Assembly: GCA_037954665.1 (NCBI GenBank)
Contig: JBBMOL010000135.1
Location: 315,001-379,000 of the forward strand
Length of the DNA stretch: 64,000 nucleotides
Source of the DNA: Laguncularia racemosa
Lineage: Eukaryota > Streptophyta > Magnoliopsida > Myrtales > Combretaceae
Direction: 5' to 3'
A program made the position numbers and the translations under genes. The notes beneath the pieces are model-generated. The model made no database searches. It worked only from the letters and a program-made list of their open reading frames with translations, and was not told the DNA's origin. The stretch's first letter is position 1; each line of letters begins with the position of its first letter. This document shows, piece after piece, positions 9,664 through 21,214 of the stretch.

Positions 9664-10252
9664 CTTCCTCTCAAGCTGGAGCATGATACTAATAATGCCT
9701 AGTTTGTTAAACAGATAGTCAATCCGAGCCTCGTTTAGAGCCTTTATAAGATCTCCTAATTGTTCTCCAGTTTTCACAAACCTTGTAGAAATTAACCCTT
9801 GCTGAATTTTCTTTTGAACAAAATGACAATTAATCTTGATGTGCTTAGTTTGCTCATGGAACACGGGATTCGATGAAGAGCAGCCTGGTTAATCTCGATG
9901 TGCTTAGTTTCGCAGGAAGTGAGATGTTCATCTCGACTTCATTTAGGAGCTGATATATCCACATTACTTCACACACTGATTGTGCCATAGCTTTATATTC
10001 TGATTCTACACAAGATCGAGATACAACATTCTGCTTATTACTTTTCCATGAAACCAAATTTCCACCAACGAAAACACAATACCCTGAAGTGGATCTCCTA
10101 TCCTCTTTACATCCTGCCCAATCAGCATCTATGAAACACTCAATACTAGTGTGACCATGATTCTTATACAAGATACCACGTCCAGGTGCTCCCCTTAAAT
10201 AACATAAGATCTGCTTTACAGCAGCCCAATGATCAACTGTTAGAGATGACAT
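9649..10252 (-). pseudogene. Element G: copia RNase H
   Basis: 9854-10252 reads ILCYLRGAPGRGILYKNHGH, then CFIDADWAGCKEDRRSTSGY and CVFVGGNLVSWKSNKQNVVS. This is RNase H with D-A-D-W and the S-T-S-G-Y signature, followed by SCVESEYKAMAQ. The C-terminus (HEQTKHIKINCHFVQKK, KALNEARIDYL) continues in another frame at 9649-9864. A frameshift near 9860 separates them. Confidence 0.9.
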
Positions 10253-10291
10253 GTATCAACTCACAACACTAACTAAATATGCAATATCTGG

Positions 10292-11196
10292 TCAAGTTAC
10301 TGTAAGATAATTCAATTTTCCAACCATTCGTCTGTATCTTTTAGGATCCTCAAACAACTCTCCCTCCTTTGTCAGTTGCAAATCAGGAACCATTAGTGTA
10401 CTACGTGGTTTAGCACCTAAGTTTCCTGTTTCAGATGACAAGTCAAGTACATATTTTCGTTGTGATAGAAAAATTCCTTTCTTACTCCTCATTACCTTAA
10501 CACCCAGGAAATATTTCAACATTCCTAAATCCTTTGTTTGAAATTGACTTTGAAGAAAGGATTTGAGAGTCGAAATACCTATAGTATCATTGCTAATGAT
10601 AACAATATCATCCACATAGACTACTAACAGAATAATACCAACCGTAGATTGTCTGTAGAAAACAGAATGATCAGATTTGCTTTTCTACATCCTAAATTTC
10701 TCAACTGCTTGGCTAAATTTTCCAAACCAGGCATGGGGCTCTGCTTTGAACCATACAAAAACTTATGGAGATGACAATCATATACTGTAGCCATGGAAAT
10801 AAATAACCTGACAGATGTTAACTTAGCAACAGGAGAAAAAGTGTCAGAATAATCTATTCCATAAGTTTGAGCATATCCTTTAGCAACAAGACGAGCTTTT
10901 AAGCGAGCAATTGATCCATCAGGATTTACTTTAATAGAAAAAACCCATTTACAGCCAATGACCTTTTTTCTTGCAGGTAAATGTACCAAATCCCAAGTAT
11001 CATTCTGTTCAAGGGCATTCATCTCCTCTACCATTGCACTATGCCATCCTGGATGTGACAAGGCTTCATGAACGGTTTTAGGAAGGGAGATAGAATCAAT
11101 AGATGCAATAAAGGAACGAGAGGAGACTGACAGATGATCATAAGACAAAAGAAGAAACTGGATAAGTACACTGACATTTACCTTTATGAAGGGCAA
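10292..11196 (-). pseudogene. Element G: copia reverse transcriptase
   Basis: The frame 10624-11196 carries HPGWHSAMVEEMNALEQNDT, KVIGCKWVFSIKVNPDGS and KARLVAKGYAQTYGIDYSDT, then FSPVAKLTSVR. The frame 10292-10615 starts MDDIVIISND (the catalytic D-D of Y-V-D-D-I) and continues FLQSQFQTKDLGMLKYFLGV. The two halves are separated by a frameshift and a stop near 10620. The K-N-A-F-L block has been shortened. Confidence 0.9.
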
Positions 11197-12208
11197 TGGG
11201 AAGATCGTCCCTTGAGATTGAATCTGATGACGAGGGAGCTAGTTCAGGACATGTATCAGGAGTTGGCTTAGGAGCACTTTGCCTATGAGAGTAAACCTGT
11301 AGAGGTGATTTAGGAGTAGAAGTGGTGGATGTAATTGTATAGATTAACAGATCATCATCCTCCCCCTTGCCTGTATGATTGAAGGGTGGAGAGAAAGGGA
11401 TATCTTCACAAAAAGTAACATTAATTGATACCAAATACCTATAAAAGCTAGGACAATAGCATTTGTATCCCTTTTGAACACGAGAATACCCAATAAATAT
11501 ACATTTTAATGACTTAGGATCAAGTTTTGTAACTTAGGGACGCACATCTCGTACACAACACGTACAACCAAATATTTTGGGTTCAATCAGAAACAAAGAT
11601 TTTGTCGAAAAAAGAGTATGATAAAGAGTCTCACCATTCAGAATAACTGAGGGCATTCGATTAATTAAAAAACAAATTGTAGACACTGCATCAGCCCGAA
11701 AGTGTTTGTGGACCTGCATTTGAAACAACAAAGCCTTAACAGTTTCAAGTAAATGCCTATTCTTTCTCTTAGCAACATCATTTTGAGACGGTGTATCTAC
11801 ACAAGAAGTTTGATGAATAATGCCATTCTTAATCATGTAGGATTGAAAAGATTAAGATAAATACTCTTTGGCATTATTACTTTGCTACACTTAGACAAAA
11901 ACATTAAACTGGGTTTTAATTTCAGCACAAAAAGGACAAAAATAAGAAAATAACTCAAAATGATTCTTCATTAAATATAACCAAGTCACTCGAGAATAAT
12001 CATCAATAAAGGTAACAAAATACTTAAATCCAGTTTTAGATGTGACTGGACAAGGACCCCATATATCTGAATGGACTAACTCAAAAGGAGCATTTGCTTG
12101 TTTATTGACTCTAGGGCTTAGGCTAACACGATGATGTTTCGCATACTGACATGACTCACAATGTAAGGACTCCAAACCGTGGAATTGAGGAAAGAGTTTC
12201 TTTAACAA
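11138..12208 (-). pseudogene. Element G: copia integrase and linker
   Basis: 11891-12208 carries LHCESCQYAKHHRVSL, HSDIWGPCPVTSKTGFKYFV and TFIDDYSRVTWLYLMKN. 11534-11836 carries KNGIIHQTSCVDTPSQND and AKRKNRHLLETVKALLFQ. A gap of lost frame near 11840-11890 removes the middle Asp block. 11138-11434 is the Ser/Pro-rich linker to RT. Confidence 0.9.
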
Positions 12209-12347
12209 AGAGAGTGGGATGACTCAATCGGCAATGTGCTTCAAAAGGGGTTATAACTCCAGAGCAAGCAATAGACTTTGGTATCTCTATGTCTAGTATG
12301 TAGAGATCATCAGATTCATGTCCTTTACCAATAGTCTTCTTTGTCAT
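12156..12347 (-). pseudogene. Element G: GAG-pre-integrase start
   Basis: The frame reads DDLYILDIE, then FEAHCRLSHPTLFVKETL. This is the H-x3-H half of the zinc module in which the usual W-H-x-R-L-G-H has become A-H-C-R-L-S-H. It joins the C-x2-C half in the frame at 11891-12208. Confidence 0.8.
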
Positions 12348-12424
12348 AAGATCCTGAAAAAGGCAATAGTCGGGAAAGAATGAAATACAATAGTTAAGTG
12401 AACGGGTGAGTTTATTGATAGATA

Positions 12425-12730
12425 TTAATTAAATGATAGATCAGGCAAGATTAAGACTGAGGACAAAGGAACTAATGGAGTTGGATTTGTTGTACCAATC
12501 CCAAGGACATGGGATGTTGACCCATTAGCTAAAGTGATAGGAGAACAAGAGGTATGAGATTGAAAAGTAGATAATAGACTAGAATTACTTGTCATGTGGT
12601 TTGTTGCACCAGAGTCAGTGACCCATTTGGAAGACGAAGAGAGAAGACACGTGTTTGGTTTACTTGATTCAGCGATGGTAGTAATGGGAGTAGATTGATT
12701 CCTGATATTGTGAGAACTTGGCAAAGTCAT
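12425..12730 (-). pseudogene. Element G: copia protease
   Basis: 101 residues contain SSSKWVTDSGATNHMTSNSS, the protease active site with an intact D-S-G-A, followed by ITLANGSTSHVLGIGT. The conserved domain is complete to the strand after the flap. Upstream, the zinc knuckle is in a different frame. Confidence 0.9.
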
Positions 12731-12769
12731 CTACAGAATCTATGATAGATTTTCCAAATGCATCATTGG

Positions 12770-13625
12770 AAGAGGCAACTTGTGCTGATCGAAATCCCTA
12801 ATTTCGACTTTGTAGCTTTCTACAATCACGCTTCATATGCCTAAGCTTATGACAATAATGACATATACTTGCCTCAGAACTCTATCCCAGGGTATCAGCT
12901 CCTTTACCACTACTCCTGTACTGTTGTCTTCTAGCTTCATACTCACATTGACGACTTACAAGAGCACTACTAGACTAAACAGATTGAGGATTCTCTACAC
13001 ATAGAATCCTGCTATATGTATCTTGTAAGGATGAGATCATAGACCCAAAGAGAATATGAAATTTAGTTGCTTCAAACTCAGTTGGAAGCCTTGCTAAAAT
13101 ACTCATTATAGCCATCTGCTCCCTTTGAGCCTACCGAACTTTCATATCAGGACTAAAAGGTCATATTAAGTTCTTCATAAGTTCGTTTAAAATCCATGAA
13201 GTAGCTCATTAGAAACCTATCCTGTTTCTCAGCACGATAAAAAGCCTTGCAGACTTCATAAATACGAGAAACATTTCCCTTTTCAGAATATAGGAAATCC
13301 AAATATTCCATTAATTCCTTAACAAATTCACAATGATTAATTAACCCAACTACTTCATTATCAATACAATTCCATATTTGCAGGAATAATCGAGCATCTG
13401 CTTTAAGCCAAGTTTGCTTGGAACTATCATATGTGGGTGGATCTTTAGTTAAATGATCATCCTTATCAATACTACGCAGGTAGAGCCTCACAGTTTTACT
13501 CAAATCTAAATAATTAGACACATTAAGTTTATGTTCTGTAATTTTTCACATTACAGGTGCCACATCTGACATAACAACAGATTTGTTATCCACTTTTTCA
13601 CTCATGATTTCAACCTAAATTCCTC
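12770..13625 (-). pseudogene. Element G: gag
   Basis: 13153-13521 reads NYLDLSKTVRLYLRSIDKDD, then SKQTWLKADARLFLQIWNCI and VCKAFYRAEKQDRFLMSYFM, a UBN2-type copia gag. A decayed central part follows. At about 12790-12870 the zinc knuckle CHYCHKLRHMKRDC is still readable. The probable start is the ATG near 13605 (MSEKVDNKSVV). It is interrupted by at least two stops. Confidence 0.85.
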
Positions 13626-14269
13626 CAATAGAACAGACAAATGAACTAAAGTTAATGTACGTCAACCCACTCTCGATTACTAATACACCAAATCAAACGT
13701 ACTAGATCAACAAATTTGTACCAACAAATTGGTACGTCAATAAACACTAACAGTAACTAATTACTAAACATGCCAAATTACAACCATAAGGACCAAACAC
13801 ACCAGATTAACACCAATAGACGACGAATTAATCATCAATAGCAGATAAATTAACACCAACAAACAATAATTCGACAAGAGGATCACAAATTGAAGCTAGC
13901 AAACCTGCACCAAAATATTTATTAAACAAACGAACCACAAACTTGGGCTATACACGACCAGGCGAGACGATTGGTGAAGGCGGAGAGCAAGACAATGCCG
14001 CACGCGCCCTCACATGTCGGCATGTGAGATTGGTGGCGAGTGCAATAGTGGCGCGTGTACATCACGCACGTCGAATTCTGGTGCCGAACTTTCCTAAAGC
14101 CTTTTTCAGAGGGTGGCATGTCTCCTTAGGCCAGTGGTGTCAAAAAATCAAAGCCCTCAAAACCCACCGTCGGCTGGTGGTGTGTCTCCCTAGGCCGGTG
14201 GTGTCAAAAATAAAAAATAAAAACCCTCAGAACCCACTCTCTCTCCCGCTCTAATACCATGTAATTGTA
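13626..14269 (-). other. Element G leader and primer-binding site
   Basis: Untranslated leader. It includes a GC-richer patch (13950-14090) and a diverged tandem duplication (14113-14166 and 14175-14236, sharing TCTCC-TAGGCC-GTGGTGTCA). GCTCTAATACCA at 14258-14269 is the tRNA-Met primer site with one mismatch and directly joins the LTR. The open frames here are not gene-like. Confidence 0.8.
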
Positions 14270-14432
14270 AGGAAAAGAGAAAATTATGTATGCTTTATAG
14301 ATCCATAGGTTACACATATGTATACAAGTTTTAATAAACTAAAAAAGGAAACTAAATATATTAAGTTCTATTTTAAGACTAATATATAACGATATCTTAA
14401 TTTAGCACTAATATAATTTACAACCTATAACA
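14270..14432 (-). repeat. Element G 5' LTR
   Basis: A 163-bp LTR that starts TGTAATTGTAAGG and ends CCTATAACA, paired with 9489-9663. It is followed by the target duplication TGAAT. Confidence 0.95.
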
Positions 14433-14484
14433 TGAATAAAGAAATAAGTGGGTTTTTTTCTCTTATACTTTTTTTTTTTTTCAT

Positions 14485-15351
14485 CAAAAAGATTTGACAA
14501 ATTAGTTTGTAAACTAATTGATAAAATTGGTATTTTACAAGTTCAGGTGATCACAAGCCATAATATGATAATAATCACTATTAGAGGTTAATTTCTTGAC
14601 TCATTTATTTATCTCTTGCAAGACTAGACCTTACAAACTCGTTTTTTGTTTTTAGTTAGGCCATGCATTCACCTGCTAGGTGCAGAGGTTGAGTTCCCTA
14701 TGCTAGCTTAGATAATGTGGGAAGTAGTTTGGCTATAAAGGTGGTTCAATGGCTTGATGTTTGTTTCTACTCCAACTATTCATGTGTGCACTAAAAGTAA
14801 GGTACTAATTAGTATTGTGAAGAATCTATTCAACACAACCATACAAAATACATTCGGAATTCATAAGAATATATTAAAATTGAAATTAAAGAAGGGGGAA
14901 CAAAATTGGCATACATTCCCAAACATAGTCAAGAAGTAGAATCCTTACTAAATCTCACTCATTACAATCCTTTTGACTCAATTTTGAACAAGCTAGGAAT
15001 GTTATATATATGTTCCACGTAATAGCTATATATATCCACATAATACCTAGTCATAGGGATGGGAGATTGAATTGCAATTATGTATTTTTGCAATAGGGAT
15101 TTCACATGGAATGCTTATCATGTGCTTAAAATACAAGTAAACACATAATAGCCTTTTCATATTGAAGAAGAGGGGAATAGAATAGCCATTTCTTTTAAGT
15201 AAACATGGTATTCGTTTCAAATAGACATAGGTGGGACCTTAGATAATTACAAACAAGATATATATGAGATAAAAGAAGAACAAAACAACAAGCAAGACAG
15301 CTAGGTGTTAAACCTAAGTAATATTAATGCAGTGTAGTCTCTTTCATTTAG
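14485..15351. other. Non-coding stretch before the RING exons (intron or truncated gene)
   Basis: AT-rich sequence without a credible reading frame. I looked for RWD-domain exons that should precede the RING exon of an RNF25-type protein and found none. If the gene is intact this is the 3' part of an intron that also contains the copia pile to the left. Confidence 0.5.
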
Positions 15352-15491
15352 GAAGCAGTGGACAAGCTTTCTATGATCAATCACCCTGATGGAGATTGTC
15401 CAATGTGTTTGTATCCATTGGTTTCGGAAGATATACGCAGTGATGTTTTGCCATTCATGAAGCTGATGTCCTGCTTTCACTGCTTTCATAG
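15352..15491 (+). CDS. RING exon 1 (first and second zinc ligands to H-x2-H)
   Basis: 140 bp after the acceptor CATTTAG, ending at CATAG|GTAAAA with two bases carried over. It encodes EAVDKLSMINHPDGDCPMC through FMKLMSCFHCFH. Confidence 0.85.
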
Positions 15492-18292
15492 GTAAAAACG
15501 AAAAAAAAAAAAAAGATTATCTTCCATCACATTTAAAAACTCCTGTATCTTGCTGACATCATACAACCCTCTTTCCTTTTGAAAGAGTTTCTTACCCATT
15601 TTGATTTTTTAATATGCTGTTGGCAACATTGCAGTGAATGCATCATCAGGTGGTGGAATTGGCTTCAAACTGAGCAGCAAATCAAATCTAGTAGTTTGGA
15701 TGCCCAAAAAGGTATTGTTTGTTCATGAGAGTAAGTTGATTGATTTAGAAGGTGCATTATCTTGAATAAAAGTTTAAGCTCATAGATAATCGTGAGTTTA
15801 TAACCTGACATGTGATTGAGATGTTAGCCAAGGTATATTACATGAATGGATAAAAACGGAGGGTCAAATAACATTGTAGAAACACAAACTTAGTATCTTC
15901 TACTTTGATAGTCTTAAATTTGATGCTGTAACTAAATCTGAAACATAAAGCTTTGTAGATGTATATGATTTTCCTTGTGGTATTTTATATCCAATATCTA
16001 ATTGCAGAACAACATATCTTTCTAACATATTGCAAATATGGATGGAGTTACGGGCAAATGGCATCTAGAGAAATTACCCAAAAAAAGAAAAAGGGCATCT
16101 AGAGTTGATTTTGCTTCCCGTCTGTTGGGAGTATGGAGAAGGGGGCTCATGCATATACACGGCGTATCCTTGCATTTAGCAAAGATGCCATTTCCATGCC
16201 TTGAACACTTTGACCTTTGGGTGTGCAAGAAAGCAATTTAACCAGTTGTGCCAAGGCTTTGCCTCATATGATGATTTTTTATTATTTTTTTTAAATTGCT
16301 GAAGGCCTTTCATAGTTAGCATGTATAATCATTGGCCAGAGTGATCATACTGAAGGGGAATTTGATATAGTTTGCATCTACAAAGTTCACGTAGTAGCCA
16401 GTATTGCCAGTGTCGGCTGTTATACAATTATCCAGTATATATAATTGACTTCTATTGCTGGTAGTATGGAGTTTCTATCTATCATGGCCTCAATGGCTGC
16501 CATTGAAGAACAAACGATGTCGTTTAGGCATTGTTCCTGTCATTTTGGTAGGTAGATACAAATCTACTGAAATTATGTATTGTTTTATAATTTGACTATT
16601 GGAATGAAGCCATTTGCAGCATTTGCTATTTTCATGCAAGGTGGTATTTCTTATGTATCTTAAGCAAATATGGGAATGTTGCTTTTGCGGCAATTCATTT
16701 TTCATATTCTAGGATATTTTGGTGAAGGATGTCAAATTTCTTGCAAATAAATTATGAGTGTCTTATCATGCACTGCAGGATCCAGAAGTTGGGGGAACTG
16801 TCCTGTGTGCCGTAAGGCTTTCCAAACCAAGGATTTCGAACATGTGCTTAATTTGGTTGGCTCTTCCCAAAAGGTTGGTCATTTTATTTTTTCCAATGTG
16901 TTTTCTCAGTAGTGCAGCTTTTATTTGTCCTGGTGAGTTCCTGTACAGATAGCAATATAGCAGTGCAAATATAAGTTGTTTCCACAAAAGTAAATCCCCA
17001 CCAATTGTTTAGTCCTCCCATGATTAGCAGTATTGGGCCACTGAAGAGGCAACTGAAAAGAATGTTCCATGTAGTGGTCTCTCATCTTGTCTTGGAGGAC
17101 TAGCAGTAAATGACAAAGGAAAGTTTTGTGTCAAGGCACTCATGATGACATGCTACTCTTTCTGTGGCAGGCTATAAGGCAGCTAATAATGAGAGGGGAC
17201 CTTCACAGTGTGTGGTGTGTTGTCTTGTGATGTTGGTTCATTTTTGTTGGAAACATCTTTCTGACGTAATTACTGAATAGGAAAAGAAAAAAAAAAAATA
17301 CATGTGTCTGTGCAGCTGCACTTGTCAAATAAGATTGCTGCATATGAAGGCATTTCACTTCACAAGGTTTATTTCATGATTTTCATTCATAGTTCCAATT
17401 CACAATTGACATCATGGTAAAAAAGTTGAATGATAGCTCACATAACAAAGCTATTTTATGAGACACAAACTGGAAAACAAACAAAAATGAGAGGTTTTAT
17501 ACTGCTTTTGGAGCTTCCAGATATATCTGATGCCATTTGTTTAAATGGCTGCTTTACTGTCGTATATTTGCAGAGCTGAATAAACAGAAGGGAGCATAGA
17601 GAATGAATGGAGAAAACTCTAATTAAGTTTCAAGGGAAATCATTTCAATGATTTCCAGCCTGCTAAAATTAACAACTTGTATCATAATATATTGCAAGAC
17701 ATGATGCTTGTTCTCGGCACCCCAGTCCTATAAAGTTCTGAATTTATTACTGTAAATGTAGATACTGCAGAGTTCTATCTTTTTATATGTTCAATCTTTC
17801 ATAGCCTCTCAAATCACTGGTATCAATTGCAGTATATGATCATTTTTCTCATTGCAGAGTTTTAAGGATAACAACGATGATGAGGATGGCAATCTTATCT
17901 GGTCGGAGTTGGAGAATAATAGGAGGCAGAAATTTGAGGCTGTGATGAAGTTACAAGAAGAAAAAAATGGGCTAATTGAGATTAGGAAAGACTTGGTTGT
18001 GGTGCCAGGTATGTTTTTGCCTCGGTCGGTTACATCATCTTGTTCACAATCATTGGTGGAGACCATTGAGTCTCAAGAATTGAGGAACACAGTAATGCCC
18101 ACTGAAACATCGTCGAGTGGTTCTACCAAATCAAAAGCAAGCAGGGCAGTCTCTGCACGTGTGAATTCACCCGGGTCAAATATGCACAGCACTATGGAAC
18201 AGAGGAGCTCATCCTCAAGGGGTAACGGGGCAAAGAGTACAAGAAAACAAGCGAGCGTGTGGATTAGAAAGGGTGGTACAACTACAAGCTAG
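15352..18292 (+). CDS. RNF25-like RING-H2 E3 ubiquitin ligase, C-terminal four exons
   Basis: Exons 15352-15491, 15635-15711, 16779-16873 and 17858-18292 join in phase to give 248 residues ending at TAG 18290-18292. All internal borders are AG/GT. The RING-H2 ligands are C16, C19, C41, H43, H46, C49, C80 and C83, counted from the first visible residue. Motifs are NHPDGDCPMCLYPLV, LPFMKLMSCFHCFH, SECIIRWWNWL and GNCPVCRKAF. The family (RWD plus RING, RNF25/AO7 type) transfers ubiquitin from an E2. An acidic patch and a basic Ser-rich C-terminus follow the RING. No stop or frameshift is seen, unlike in every neighbour. The N-terminal RWD exons are missing from the window, so the start is unknown. 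Family assignment is from motif memory, not a search. Confidence 0.8.
15635..15711 (+). CDS. RING exon 2
   Basis: 77 bp after the acceptor ACATTGCAG, with donor AAAAG|GTATTG. The carried-over AG plus T gives Ser; then ECIIRWWNWLQTEQQIKSSS follows. The exon leaves one base that completes a Gly codon in the next exon. Confidence 0.85.
16779..16873 (+). CDS. RING exon 3 (last C-x2-C)
   Basis: 95 bp after the acceptor CACTGCAG, with donor CAAAAG|GTTGGT. It encodes GSRSWGNCPVCRKAFQ, then TKDFEHVLNLVGSS, and closes the RING. It ends in phase 0. Confidence 0.85.
17858..18292 (+). CDS. Terminal exon: acidic and Ser/basic C-terminal tail
   Basis: 435 bp from the acceptor CATTGCAG to the stop. It encodes SFKDNNDDEDGNLIWSELEN, RRQKFEAVMKLQEEKNGLIE, then VVPGMFLPRSV, a Ser/Thr-rich stretch and a basic end (SVWIRKGGTTTS). 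The PGMFLP motif and Arg/Ser tail match my memory of plant RNF25-like proteins. Confidence 0.85.
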   Translation, partial: SFKDNNDDEDGNLIWSELENNRRQKFEAVMKLQEEKNGLIEIRKDLVVVPGMFLPRSVTSSCSQSLVETIESQELRNTVMPTETSSSGSTKSKASRAVSARVNSPGSNMHSTMEQRSSSSRGNGAKSTRKQASVWIRKGGTTTS

Positions 18293-20713
18293 TTCCCTGA
18301 AATTATGAGAGTTTCTTTAAATAATTCTTACTTTAGCACATGGTTTGAATAATGGATACGTACAAGCGCAGATACTGTTGGCGTGTCTCCTTGCATTTAT
18401 GATCGTTGAGATCATAGCACAAATCTAGTTAGACCCGCCATTGTCCTCTATCTCCTTGTTGAGTTAGTGATCTAGTGGTTTTCTCTCGTATAGACTATCA
18501 GGTTGATTGAGGAAGTGCAATTAAAATTTGGTATCATTCAATTATCTATATGAATGAGAAAATCGCAATAATTATTATAAACTAGGCCTACATCAACGTG
18601 AGATGATATTTATGGTTTGTTTATTTCATTGAATGGAATAAATAAGGAATTGAATTGATATTCTTGAGGGATGGGATAGAGGTGTAATAAAATTGAAATG
18701 TATATTACATTGTTTACTCTGGTCGTTATAGAATAAAGTTGCCTTTGTTTACTTGAAAGAGTTATAAAGGGTTAAATGTAGAATAACCAATAAAAAGATG
18801 AAAATGCCACTTATAAGTTGTGTAAACCCTAACTCTAAATTGTAGCAATCGTAGAAACCTTAACCCTAAATTGTAATGATTGTGGAAACTAACAATTCCC
18901 AAAATAAAACATGTAGAATGTGCTTAAACCATATCCCCTAGATGGAATCACTAGCCTTGAGCTAGTGTGGCATTATTGAAGACATTAGGGGTGTAGCCCT
19001 AATCTACTTGATTGTGTGGTCAGTGTCACAAAACTAGTTGGAAATTGTAGTTTTGAAAATTGTAGTTTCGAAGGTGTGTTTTCCAAGTTCTATATCCGCA
19101 TGAAGTGAATTGATTGTATGGGATGATAATTCTATCAGAAGTTGTCCATAATGGTACATTCTTTTGCATGCTTGATGGTGATGCATAGGATGGGACTTCC
19201 ATCGATTCACTCATCACTTCTCACCAATGGCCATTGGATGTCTAATTGTTGGTGATGACCTTCATTGCCTGTAGTAGAGACAATGACGGTTAGAGGATGA
19301 TGATGAATAGAAGTGGGGTTTCATGCTTCCCTCGTCCTTTCCTTTTTAATTTGATGAGGGTAATGGTGTTTTTTGTTAGTTTTAATGGGGGTAAGGAAAA
19401 AAAATTTTATTTCTCTAAATGGCAATTTAGTATATGCAATTAAGAATAGAAATTTCATATTTTACGTAATAGTTATTTCATATTGGATATTTATTCCATG
19501 ATAAAAACTAAGTAAATAATGCAATACTAATGTTACCAAAAATAAGACCGTAATAAAATTTTAATTATAGCGAAATAAACGAGAACAGTAGAAACAAATG
19601 TATACATGAATCATATCACATCTTTTTGCTGTATAAATGCCTCGAGAAAGGGAGAGCCAAGCGAAGTCTTTCAAAACGTATAGGTGTTCATCTCTTTTTT
19701 TATTTCGGCTGATTTCATCCATTGTTACTTAAGAGTTGATTTTTGCTCTTACGCACGGGACATCCATGTCGGTATCATCTGCTGCACTTCTGTACATCCT
19801 TCTTCCTTCCGTCATACCTGGCACAGTTGCAGCTTCTGACCGAAACAAACACCATATACCTTTTCTTTCTAGCATTATAGCATTTGTCCACTCGCTTCTA
19901 ATTTTCTTCTTCTGTTCTTTCAGAATAGATGGACTAAACTGAAACTTTGAGAATCTACATACGACATTGTCTTGGTAGCCTTTAATTGATTAAATTTGTT
20001 TTCGAGTTATTTTATTTTCCTTTTTAGCTGTGAATGCGATATATTTCAGGTTTATAATTTCAGTATTTATGTTTAGGGTTAGGGTTGAGTTAGGTTCCAA
20101 TCAGGGTTTCAATATTGGGGCAAAACTAGGGCGTTCGGTCAGACACTGAGGAAGAGGCATAGGTGGAGTGGTGGGGAGTAGAGGGAACAAGAAAGGGAGG
20201 GTGCGGTAGGTATATCATCGGTACTTATTAATGTTTTTTCTTCCGGGATTTACAGATCCTTCCCCTTTGTACATCATCAGATTCCGATTGATTAGGATTC
20301 AATATTTGCATAATATTCTTGTAGATTGGCTTGCTGAAAGGCCTGGGGTTTGGAGCTAAGGTCGTTAAAGGCTGATGATAAAGGATTTTCTAGGATAGGA
20401 GCTAAGCATTTAAGGCTCTTAATTCTTTGAGCCTTGGAAATGTTTCCGCAGTTTCTAGTTGTTTAGGTTGTTTGAATTCCACAGAGCATCTAAAAATTTT
20501 GTCTCCAAATCTCAGACAAGCATCCGTTACGAATTTATTCAATTCCACACTGGGTTTATCCATTCCATCAAGTTTTGGCAATATTCTTCCACTTGGCATA
20601 CTTACATGTCAGCATAACAATAAGAAAATAAAAATAAAAATAAAAATTTATTTAGTCATGACATGTAAATATACCATGTAAACAATAGTGCTTAAAATAT
20701 TTGATGATGGAAC
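18293..20713. other. 3' flank of the RING gene and intergenic DNA
   Basis: No reading frame here is convincing. The RING gene 3' UTR and poly(A) site must lie in the first few hundred bases. A diverged tandem repeat (18822-18889, AACCCTAAATTGTA-type unit) and a short TTAGGGTTAGGGTT run near 20077 are present. A 65-codon minus-strand frame at 20402-20599 has no recognised motif. The TSD of element H (GGAAC) is at 20709-20713. Confidence 0.5.
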
Positions 20714-21214
20714 TGTTGTGCATGGAAATTCTCCTAGGAGGAAATAACCTACAAAAGGGAACACATTAGGCTCAAAGGGACGTCGAGAGTGGTTTTGACA
20801 TAGTTATTTTGATGCCTAAGTTAGTATAAGCTTGTTTATGAAATCAATAAACTATAAGAATGTAGGGCTTAAAATTTTGAACTCAGATCTAAGTGGAGTT
20901 AACCCCTATTTGTAATTGTTAGGATTAAGACAACTTAGTAAATACATTAATAGTGTGATGGGTGCATTTATCTCGTGTCGCATGTCTACGTTGCTTCCCT
21001 ACACAAGCTGCATCATTTTAGATCCTCTCGTCTATTAGGTAAACATGGTTGACCTAAGATCATGCTCATGCTGAGCTGTACACCGGAACTCAAATTGATC
21101 TCTGATTTTGGAACTAGGATATGGGAGCCTGGATTTTGGTCTTTGGAGCTTAGTTGTGGGCTTAAGTAGGTTAGATTGGGCTTGGGGGCCCAAGTTCGAA
21201 AAGCGCTATTAACA
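20714..21214 (-). repeat. Element H 3' LTR
   Basis: 501 bp, starting TGTTGTGCATGG and ending GCGCTATTAACA. It aligns along its length with 26594-27075, sharing landmarks such as AACCCCTATT and GATTTTGGTCTTT-GAGCTT. Confidence 0.9.

Larger units (their letters stand above)
9489..14432 (-). mobile_element. Element G: complete-ended copia retrotransposon
   Basis: The LTRs 9489-9663 and 14270-14432 are flanked by the exact target duplication TGAAT (9484-9488 and 14433-14437). The minus-strand order is primer site, leader, gag, zinc knuckle, protease, pre-integrase, integrase, RT, RNase H, polypurine tract. It is 4.9 kb, a normal copia length, with all domains visible but many stops and frameshifts. 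It is inserted in the tail of element E. Confidence 0.95.

Noticed and set aside
13943..14254. 103-residue plus-strand frame in a GC-richer patch
   Set aside because: It lies in the leader of element G; no domain, no splice context.
20070..20110. Short TTAGGGTTAGGGTT run
   Set aside because: Only about two units, and not the plant TTTAGGG array; common in promoters and not evidence of an interstitial telomere.
20402..20599. 65-residue minus-strand frame (MPSGRILPKLDG start)
   Set aside because: No family recognised, no splice partners seen; too short to support.
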